Source of the DNA: Sanderia malayensis | Taxonomy: Eukaryota; Cnidaria; Scyphozoa; Semaeostomeae; Pelagiidae | Assembly: GCA_013076295.1 (NCBI GenBank) | Contig: RQOL01000718.1 | Location: 5,368,081 to 5,432,080 of the forward strand | DNA length: 64,000 bases | Direction: 5' to 3' | Shown here: piece after piece, positions 57,592 through 64,000 of the stretch | Layout: each line of letters begins with the position of its first letter | Numbering within the stretch: position 1 is the first letter of the stretch | Translations under genes and position numbers: made by a program | Notes under the pieces: generated by a model | Database searches by the model: none | Told to the model about the DNA's origin: nothing | Seen by the model: only the letters and a program-made list of their open reading frames with translations

Positions 57592-57617
57592 TATTTATAC
57601 ACATAATCTATCAATCA
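57592..57617 (-). promoter_or_regulatory. TGATTGATAG site and TATA box
   Basis: On the minus strand TGATTGATAG (57617-57608) is followed by TATAAATA (57599-57592), ahead of the gene at 57528. Confidence 0.45.
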
Positions 57618-57678
57618 TTTATCGTTCTGTTTCTTGATTGGTTCTAGCCTTTAACTACAAATCAACGTTAGCGTCCTT

Positions 57679-58109
57679 TCATGCTTTCGTGCACAGGGCT
57701 ACAAAGAGCACATTTCCTTTCACAAACGTAGTATTTAACAACATGCCTTGTATAACTCCAGCAGGCATTATTTGATCACCTTTCAGAAAATACGTTCCAC
57801 TTTCCGCAGTCGCAAACCATTCGTCTGGTGTGTTAGGCCTCATTAATGTCACGCTCCCAACACCGTCTTTCCTCGGATCATCAACTTTCCACGCTTCAGG
57901 CGCATATAAATTTACATCTTTACCTGATTGATCATACACTGAAATTCTCCGAAGATTTTCGGTCTCCCTCTTTCAAACGTATAATGCAGAGTTTCCAACG
58001 ACCTTATCAGATCACGCCCAGATATTTCATATCTAGCGTAATAGATGACAGCATACAATAATTCTCCAGTGAGTTTCTCTCCTTTCAAACAACACCCGTT
58101 TGCAGGCAT
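57679..58109 (-). pseudogene. Hypothetical viral protein, one frameshift
   Basis: Frames 58109-57912 and 57939-57679 overlap and read as one protein of about 143 codons. The N-terminal half is helical (LLYAVIYYARYEISGRDL). The C-terminal half is beta-rich (DEWFATAESGTYFLKGDQIM). Weak similarity to the neighbour at 57129-57528 suggests duplication. No known family. Confidence 0.4.
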
Positions 58110-58151
58110 GGTGATCTGATTCTATTCTTTTTCTTTTTATACTCTAGCTTC

Positions 58152-58198
58152 TTTATACTGTACGTGATTGACATATTATTCGTTTTGACTATCAATCA
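58152..58198 (-). promoter_or_regulatory. Paired TALE-like sites and TATA box
   Basis: CTATCAATCA at 58189-58198 and TGATTGACAT at 58165-58174, 24 bp start to start. On the minus strand TATAAAG (58157-58151) follows. It precedes the gene at 58109. Confidence 0.5.
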
Positions 58199-58723
58199 CT
58201 TACTTATTTTCCCTCCCACCCACCTTTTTTGATACTCTCCACATACACTAATAAACTCTTTTTGATCATGCCAAATTTTCACTTCTTCTGACAGGAAAAA
58301 ATATATTAATTTCGCTACTCGTCCATTGCCGTCTGCGAAAGGGTGAATCCACAAAAATTTCGTTATAAACTCAAGCGGTCGTATCATTTTCTGTTGTCCT
58401 ACGAGACTTTGCAATTCTAACTCAATTTGATCTGGATGACAGTACACTATCTCTTCCCCTTCAAATACAGCACATCGTTCATTTCGTGACACCTCCGAAC
58501 TCGTTTCATTTCCCATCACATACGCATGCAATTCTTTTATCATATCTACATCTATCCATTTTTTATACTCCAAACAGGTTTTTAAAAAAATGAACGCGCT
58601 TTTCAAATCTGTACTTTCATCTTCTGTTCTGCATATACTTTTCAACATTTCTTCTTCTCCGTCAAGCAATTCCATAGAGTTCAACACAATAACACAACAT
58701 TTGATACTTTTTTCACTAACCAC
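58196..58723 (-). CDS. Fic-domain protein
   Basis: 175 codons, intact. Residues 127-138 read HPFADGNGRVAK, the Fic active-site motif with the catalytic His127, Asp131, the GNG anion hole and Arg135. The final position, usually Arg, is Lys138. Upstream, VFEGEEIVYCHPDQIELELQ fits the Fic flap and following helix. No (S/T)xxxE(G/N) inhibitory motif is evident in the protein. Fic enzymes transfer AMP or other nucleotide parts to Ser, Thr or Tyr of target proteins. In a virus this could modify host signalling proteins, but no target can be read from sequence. A TATA-like TATATAAG lies about 25 bases upstream. Confidence 0.85.
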   Translation of the reverse strand: MVSEKSIKCCVIVLNSMELLDGEEEMLKSICRTEDESTDLKSAFIFLKTCLEYKKWIDVDMIKELHAYVMGNETSSEVSRNERCAVFEGEEIVYCHPDQIELELQSLVGQQKMIRPLEFITKFLWIHPFADGNGRVAKLIYFFLSEEVKIWHDQKEFISVCGEYQKRWVGGKISK

Positions 58724-58765
58724 ATTTCATATCATATACTTATATACATTTTTTTCTCAAATTAT

Positions 58766-59125
58766 TTTTAAATCTACCAGCATTACTTTTATAGAGTCAT
58801 TTTGTTTTCACTCACAATCCGATGAATCCGAGAATGAGTCTGATGATGATGATAGTCGCAGAGCCCTGTCTCGTTGCATTAGTTTCAGAAAATTCGCCCC
58901 TTTTCCACTCGTTCTAAACTTGTAGGAGCTTTTTTTTCATTAACCATTTCATATTTCTCAAATTATTTTTAAATCTACCCGCATTACTTTATAGAGTCAT
59001 TTTGTTTTCACTCACAATCCGACGAATCCGAGGATGAGTCTGATGATGATGATAGTCGCAGAGCTCTGTCTTGTTGCATTAGTTTCAGAAAATTCGCTCC
59101 TTTTCCACTTGTTCTAAACTTCTGA
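58766..59125. repeat. Tandem duplication of about 180 bp
   Basis: 58766-58924 and 58948-59125 are near-identical (TCAAATTATTTTTAAATCTA ... TTCCACT.GTTCTAAACTT). On the minus strand both encode an acidic Ser/Asp-rich stretch (LRLSSSSDSFSDSSDCE), so a C-terminal coding tail appears to have been duplicated. Confidence 0.8.
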
Positions 59126-59153
59126 TTCGCAGTCTGATTCTTTCCGCTTTCGT

Positions 59154-59915
59154 CTACCTCATTGAGGGTGGAGGAGCTGGCGGGTCATTCGGAAAAACGA
59201 TATCACTTATACTAAACTCTTCGGAGACCCCTGTTGTGGGTATCGGTTCATTCATCGGTAATATGTCATCGAATATATTCGATATAACATTGTCGGCTTC
59301 ATTCACATCATCTGACACCAGAACTTCATCCACTACAAACGAGTTCGGGTTGACTTCTGTTTCAAAGTTCTTCGTTGATTTCGCGGGAACTCTCGGTACA
59401 CTTCTCGAAACAGGTTTTATCTTCGCAATATTACTAAGTGTTTTAAATTTACACTTTGCATGTTCGGCTGGTCTCCTTCGTGGATCCTTTGGTTTTTCAT
59501 TAATCGCCTTTACTTCCTTTGTTTCACGTGGTTTTTCTACTTTTACTCGTTTACTTACACGATCATTATCTACCGATTTTATCTCACTCTTCTTCTTAAT
59601 TTTTCCTACTACAGCTTGCTCTATTTTACCATCATCTACTTTATGGCTGATGACATCAAAGTCCGTATTTACATAAAAATGCTTCATTTTTTCTACCTGA
59701 CTAACATTCGGATACATAATTCTAATAAGACACATTTGCATTTCTGTAAATCCCTTCTTTTTCATACACGCTAATAATTCGTTACGATAAAATCTCATAA
59801 GTTGTTCCTCATCCCGTTTTTCCTTATTATAAAAGCTTAGAATGTTCATTATATCTCTTACTTTTAACACATATGTTAAATTAACAAATTGATCTATGAA
59901 AACAGTAAATCCCAT
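59154..59915 (-). CDS. NTDF-family protein B
   Basis: 253 codons, intact. The first 90 residues are helical and match the protein at 55630-56054 (YPNVSQVEKMKHFYVNTDFD). The rest is a Lys/Arg/Pro-rich linker followed by an acidic tail ending in a Pro-rich run, probably disordered. The function is unknown. It is the outermost gene of the main minus arm before the repeat region. Confidence 0.5.
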   Translation of the reverse strand: MGFTVFIDQFVNLTYVLKVRDIMNILSFYNKEKRDEEQLMRFYRNELLACMKKKGFTEMQMCLIRIMYPNVSQVEKMKHFYVNTDFDVISHKVDDGKIEQAVVGKIKKKSEIKSVDNDRVSKRVKVEKPRETKEVKAINEKPKDPRRRPAEHAKCKFKTLSNIAKIKPVSRSVPRVPAKSTKNFETEVNPNSFVVDEVLVSDDVNEADNVISNIFDDILPMNEPIPTTGVSEEFSISDIVFPNDPPAPPPSMR

Positions 59916-60214
59916 TTTAACTCTGAGCTTTGAAACTGACTTCTTAATTTTAACTGGAAATGATAGTTCACCTTAGATAATTTCTGCAATCACATTTGTC
60001 AATTGATACGGTGCCACTATGCAGATAGTCTTTCGTTCATCTGTTGAATATTCTGCGAAGTTCACCAGGCCTTCATCTTGAAAGCTTCGGCTGTCTTCAC
60101 CAAATTTCTTCATCAACGGCATCATACGTCCTCTTTCCTTCGCATGCGAAGTTTATCTGATCGGTTCACGCTCATACTCGCTTATTTATGCGCTTTTTAC
60201 AATTTTTGTCTCCA

Positions 60215-60712
60215 TTGTCCGACATGGTGTGATTTCAAAGTCCACATCTCCTTTGTCCGACGTGGTATGATTTCAAAGTCCACATCTCCTTTGTCTGACA
60301 TGGTATGATTTCAAATTCACTCTCCTTTGTCCGACATGGTACGATTTCAAAGTTCACATCTCCTTTGTCTGACATGGTATGAATTCAAAGTTCACATCTC
60401 CTTTGTCCGACATGGTATGATTTCAAAGTCCACATCTCCTTTGTCCGACATGGTATGATTTCAAAGTCCACATCTCCTTTGTCTGACATGGTATGATTTC
60501 AAAGTTCACATCTCCTTTGTCCGACATGGTATGATTTCAAAGTCCACATCTCCTTTGTCTGACATGGTATGATTTTAAAGTTTACATCTCCTTTGTCCGA
60601 CATGGTATGATTTCAAAGTCCACATCTCCTTTGTCTGACATGGTATGATTTCAAAGTTCACATCTCCTTTGTCCGACATGGTATGATTTCAAAGTTCACA
60701 TCTCCTTTGTCC
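60215..60712. repeat. 38-bp satellite, about 13 copies
   Basis: The unit reads approximately TCCGACATGGTATGATTTCA then AAGTCCACATCTCCTTTG. It repeats head to tail with TCCGA/TCTGA and CCACAT/TCACAT variants. It is non-coding and lies outside the last minus-arm gene. Confidence 0.95.
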
Positions 60713-61236
60713 TCCTTCCAGATTATTGACATTTTGACCAGGTCATCGTGTCCTTATTTGTAACATCACCCACTCATATTTCGATCTGAATTTTCACGTG
60801 TTGAACTGAAGCTCATCATTCGATCTGAATTTTCAAATGTGGAAGTTAGAAAGTGTATACCTGTCCTTTGTCCGCCTTCCAGATTATTGACATTTTGACC
60901 AGGTCATGTCCTTATTTGTAACATCACACGCTCATCGTACGGTCTGAAATCACCCGCTCATTATTCGATCCGAATTTTCACGTGTTGAAGTGAAGCTCAT
61001 CATTCGATCTGAATTTTCAAATGTTGAAGTTAGAAAGTGTATACCTGTCCTTTGTCCGCCTTCCAGATTATTGACATTTTGACCAGGTCATGTCCTTATT
61101 TGTAACATCACGCGCTCATCATACGGTCTGAAATCACCCGCTCATTATTCGATCCGAATTTTTCACGTGCTGAAGTGAAGCTCATCATTCGATCTGAATT
61201 TTTAAATGTTGAAGTTAGAAAGTGCATAGATACATT
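60704..61236. repeat. Three tandem copies of a 161-184-bp unit
   Basis: Copies start at 60704, 60865 and 61049, each with CCTTTGTCCNCCTTCCAG. Inside are ATTATTGACATTTTGACCAG and repeated CATTCGATCTGAATTTT words. The first bases resemble the 38-bp unit, so the two arrays probably share an origin. Confidence 0.9.
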
Positions 61237-61253
61237 TTCTAACTTCAACATTT
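61204..61253. repeat. 18-bp perfect hairpin at the end of the repeat region
   Basis: AAATGTTGAAGTTAGAAA at 61204-61221, a 14-base loop, and the exact complement at 61236-61253. The left arm is the end of the third 180-bp unit. Confidence 0.9.
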
Positions 61254-61268
61254 TACTCACTTCCATTT

Positions 61269-61688
61269 TTGCTATCGACGAGTGAACATTTCATTTTAAA
61301 CATCATGCACTGCTACGTATATCACAAAAGAAGGGCTGTTCCCAAGCCATGCTATTTGCTCTGCATGTTTCAAGCGGCAGAGCAAGGTTGTTCAGCAGCA
61401 GACTTATCACAAACATTTGAAATCGATGAAATGTGGAAAGACGAACAAATCAAACAAGAATTTCGTAAGATATTCGATGATTTACAAACAAAGATAACAA
61501 CTGATGGAGAAGCGAAACTGAACGTTCCAACACCAGCCGATAGAAAATTCATCAGCGCTGCTCAACGATTTCCCGAGCAGAAGGCCACAATTCAATGGAT
61601 TAACGCGCAAGGCAATTCGGATGAGGACGAAACAACGATTAATGACCCCTCAATTTATTCGGATATGCTTGACAATCTACATTTTTAA
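61269..61688 (+). CDS. Hypothetical protein
   Basis: 139 codons, intact, plus strand. A later Met (61368 or 61431) may be the real start. The C-terminal part is acidic (NSDEDETTINDPSIYSDML). No domain is recognised, and it may be a viral gene lying outside the repeat region. Confidence 0.35.
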   Translation: MLSTSEHFILNIMHCYVYHKRRAVPKPCYLLCMFQAAEQGCSAADLSQTFEIDEMWKDEQIKQEFRKIFDDLQTKITTDGEAKLNVPTPADRKFISAAQRFPEQKATIQWINAQGNSDEDETTINDPSIYSDMLDNLHF

Positions 61689-61770
61689 TTTACTTTATTA
61701 TACATAATACATTTTATACTTTTAATTTACTTCTATACTACATTTTATACATTTAATAATATATTGAATT

Positions 61771-62627
61771 TTACTTATTTCGAACACATTGTCCTATACA
61801 CTCTACGTACATTCGGTCTCCTGCAATGAACTCTGGTTGCTGTTTCAAGCAAGTCAATGAAAACATTAAAGGTAAGCCTGAAGGAACATTTCTATCTCCT
61901 ATCGGTTTATCAAACGATGCACTCCCACGACTTGTTCTGAACGAATCTCTTACATCTTTTGATCTATCATGTTGATTTATTATCCTAAACTTGACAGATT
62001 TAATCATAGGCCATTCTACGATATCATCATATTCTCCTTTATATACAACAATAAATAAACTGATGTACTTATTCTTTCCCAAACCATCCCTGTTAAGATA
62101 CACCCTCAGTCCTAATTTATAACCGTATTTATCTGTTAAAAACTTAGGACTAAACAACGATGTACCGCATCTCATTGCATGTTTTTTCTTCTCTTCAAAA
62201 TTATCGATTCTCCAAATTAAATGCCCGTTTTCTGATACACTACTTTCTAATTTCTTCAGTCTTTCTTCATGTCTCTCCATGCGCGAATCTATTTCCGACT
62301 GCTGACCGCTTAACTCGTATACCATTTTGAAATCATGCTGAACTTCCCTATTTCTCACTCTTTCTCTTTCAATTTCTTCAACCCTCTTCGCCAATTTGTT
62401 CTGCTGATTCAATACTTCCTCTAATATCTCCTCGTCTCTTTTCTCCTCATGCTTTGTTTTTTTTCATCCGATCCGGTTTCTTTTCCAGCTATCTCTTCAT
62501 ACGTATTCCCACTAGCTGCGAACCCGCTCAGTTCAACTTGTCGTTGCCATTCTAAATTTTTCATTTGCCATTCAATGTTTCTAACTTTATCCTCATGCGT
62601 TAAAACTAATAAGTCTTTAGTATCCAT
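61771..62627 (-). pseudogene. Coiled-coil plus TRAF-C/MATH protein, one frameshift
   Basis: The ATG at 62627 begins MDTKDLLVLTHEDKVRNIEW. An A-run near 62455 shifts the frame, and the coiled-coil continues (EEIERERVRNREVQHDFKM, then heptads to about 62230). The MATH domain follows: GHLIWRIDNFEEKK, then SPKFLTDKYGYKLGLRVYLN, then GLGKNKYISLFIVVYKGEYD and EWPM. This is the order of a TRAF C-terminal domain, which binds receptor and adaptor tails. No RING or TRAF-type zinc fingers are present. Such a protein could compete with host TRAFs; that is inference. It starts 15 bases after the next outer gene ends, a virus-like spacing. Confidence 0.8.
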
Positions 62628-62641
62628 TCTGTTTTATCTCA

Positions 62642-63361
62642 CTAAATCGACCAGTCTTCTCCCCGTCTATTAAAGACTTTTTGTATCTCTTTTGTAAATA
62701 ATCTCTCATATTTACTCATACGGATATACTCCATTTCATCAATCTCCTTTTCTATGTCCAATTTCTTATCTCCCCCATACCCAGTTACGTTCATCTGTTT
62801 TATAAATTCCAACTGATTCCGATATTTTAGAAACACAAGTTTTACATCACATTCGAAAATATCAGCCCAATCCATTCTAAATAACTTATCATACTCTTTA
62901 TCTGCCTCTACATCTACTTCATCATTCTTCTCCATCCTCTCTTCACCCGACCCACTTCTCTCCTTAACACCATCCATATCTAACACTGGCACTTTTCCCC
63001 TCCTTTTTATCTCCTTTTGTATCTCCTTTTTTGTTAATACTTCTGAATCTCTCAGTTTTATATTTTCCACGTGTCTAATTTCACTCGTTCTCATCTCCAC
63101 CAAAGTAGTGTATCTCTTAATCCATTTTTTCTCAGCCTTCACCAGCACACAAAACACAAATACTCCAAAGACAACCGTCAACTCTAAAATCCACACCCTT
63201 ATTATCAACAATATATGATTTACCTTATCGCGAAAAGAGCCAATCAAATTGCAGGAAAAGGTGAAACGGGTCACGTGAAGAGCGAATACCCTGTTCGAAA
63301 ATGGAGCTCGGGACGCAAATTTGGAACGCCAGCGTAAACTGTAGTTTTTTCGTGATAGCAC
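62642..63361 (-). CDS. Hypothetical protein with one membrane segment
   Basis: 239 codons. The listed ATG gives a basic leader before a hydrophobic stretch (ILELTVVFGVFVFCVLV) near residues 57-73. The remainder is charged and helical (EKEIDEMEYIRMSKYERLF). An internal start is possible. It is compactly arranged with the TRAF-like gene, on the same strand. No family is recognised. Confidence 0.45.
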   Translation of the reverse strand: MLSRKNYSLRWRSKFASRAPFSNRVFALHVTRFTFSCNLIGSFRDKVNHILLIIRVWILELTVVFGVFVFCVLVKAEKKWIKRYTTLVEMRTSEIRHVENIKLRDSEVLTKKEIQKEIKRRGKVPVLDMDGVKERSGSGEERMEKNDEVDVEADKEYDKLFRMDWADIFECDVKLVFLKYRNQLEFIKQMNVTGYGGDKKLDIEKEIDEMEYIRMSKYERLFTKEIQKVFNRRGEDWSI

Positions 63362-63622
63362 AATTAGCAGAATAATTTATGGAATGATTCAATAATTTGG
63401 GAGAAAATCGAAAAACAAAATCCATTACCCTGGCTAAAATAATAAACTAAACATTCAGTGTGAAATACATCGCCATATACCCTCAAACAAAAAAGCCTTT
63501 GTGATTACACGGTTCGCCGTTTCAGCCATTGTTTTGGGGCCTTCTACCTATTGTTTTGGGTCGAATCTGTTGTTTTTGGCAAGGAAAATGCGTCATCACG
63601 TGATTTCGCAGAATATATATAT
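63362..63622. other. Right edge of the viral block, non-coding
   Basis: Only short frames are present. No inverted copy of the left edge was found here. It ends in a short (AT)n run before repeat X. Confidence 0.4.
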
Positions 63623-63966
63623 TAGACTAGCCGGGGGCACTCGCTACGCTCGCTTCCCGGAGCCCGTCAAGTACAAACAGTTTAATGTGGTTGGCGCGCT
63701 TCGCGCGCTGCATTCGCTCCCGCTCATGCCCATACATACATACATACATACATACATACCTACATACATACATACATACATACATACATACATACATACA
63801 TACATTCATACATACATACATGGGCCGGGTTCGGTCGCTTCGCTCCCTCCCCGGAGCCCGTCAAGTAAACAAAGCTTAATCTGGTTGGCGCGCTTCGCGC
63901 GCTGCATTCGCTACCGTTCATGCCCATACATACATACATACATACATACATACCTACATACATACA

Positions 63967-63998
<32 letters not shown>

Positions 63999-64000
63999 CA
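63623..64000 (+). repeat. Two repeat X copies, each followed by (CATA)n
   Basis: Repeat X at 63623-63731 and 63818-63926 (CCGTCAAGTA ... GTTGGCGCGCTTCGCGCGCT ... CTCATGCCC). Each is followed by a CATA tetranucleotide tract; the second runs to the window end. The hairpin-like GCGCGCTTCGCGCGC is a mark of the family. Open frames with YVCM or HTYI runs are microsatellite artefacts. Confidence 0.9.

Larger units (their letters stand above)
29390..63361. mobile_element. Giant Polinton/adintovirus-like endogenous DNA virus
   Basis: The block encodes the Polinton hallmark set: retroviral-type integrase, protein-primed DNA polymerase B, FtsK/A32-type packaging ATPase, adenain-like protease, and major capsid with companion capsid proteins. 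It also carries more than a dozen accessory genes. The plus arm is 29.4-41.5 kb and the minus arm 41.8-60 kb. A non-coding repeat region (60.2-61.25 kb) and a further compact block with a TRAF-like gene (to 63.36 kb) probably belong to it. At 32-34 kb it is longer than the usual 15-25 kb. I found no terminal inverted repeats, so both outer limits are estimates. Frameshifts and stops in most core genes mark it as an old insertion. Confidence 0.85.

Noticed and set aside
60215..60712. CRISPR-like array of 38-bp repeats
   Set aside because: The repeats are head-to-tail with no unique spacers, in animal DNA; it is a satellite.
29390..63361. Pervasive sequencing error as the only cause of viral frameshifts
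   Set aside because: Long frames elsewhere in the window (for example the HECT protein, about 660 codons before its stop) and several viral genes are intact. Homopolymer errors remain possible at individual sites such as 35205 and 62455.

Overview
The window looks like transposon-rich nuclear DNA of an invertebrate metazoan; I cannot name the species. The basis is the mix of elements: a 5S-rRNA-derived SINE, a Penelope-like retroelement with a GIY-YIG domain, a broken Ty3/Gypsy element, several families of animal DNA transposons, and many (CATA)n microsatellites. No tRNA gene, ordinary rRNA gene, CRISPR array or convincing spliced host gene was seen.

Positions 1-29 kb are a nest of transposons. 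In order they hold a broken DUF6589-like gene, the SINE, a Penelope-like fragment, an IS3EU-like DNA transposon (8079-12857; 309-bp inverted repeats; 6-bp target duplication CAATCT), a 1.74-kb TTAA-flanked element (13193-14934), a degenerate Gypsy element on the minus strand (about 17.7-21.9 kb) and an Academ-like DNA transposon (22796-27788). The IS3EU-like and Academ-like elements each sit in a different copy of the same roughly 1.2-kb host repeat. Each repeat copy therefore preserves the other's empty insertion site.

Positions 29.4 to at least 60 kb, probably to 63.4 kb, are a very large integrated Polinton/adintovirus-like DNA virus. Two gene arms converge near 41.6 kb. The plus arm runs from small accessory genes through a DDE integrase, two capsid-associated proteins, a basic core-like protein and the double-jelly-roll major capsid protein to an adenain-like protease. 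The minus arm runs inward from accessory genes through a packaging ATPase to a protein-primed DNA polymerase B whose N-terminal region carries C2H2 zinc fingers. Most core genes carry frameshifts or stop codons, so this copy is decayed. A 2.9-kb inverted-repeat element carrying a tyrosine recombinase has inserted into one minus-strand viral gene.

The most interesting part is the accessory set. It includes a Bcl-2 homologue (BH1 and BH2 visible), a Fic-domain protein, a coiled-coil plus TRAF/MATH protein lacking a RING, and two related proteins whose C-termini resemble death-fold helices. Together these suggest a cassette acting on host apoptosis and innate signalling. Several viral intergenic spacers also repeat one promoter design: TGATTGACAG-type sites (the known PBX-MEIS/PREP decamer) next to a TATA box.
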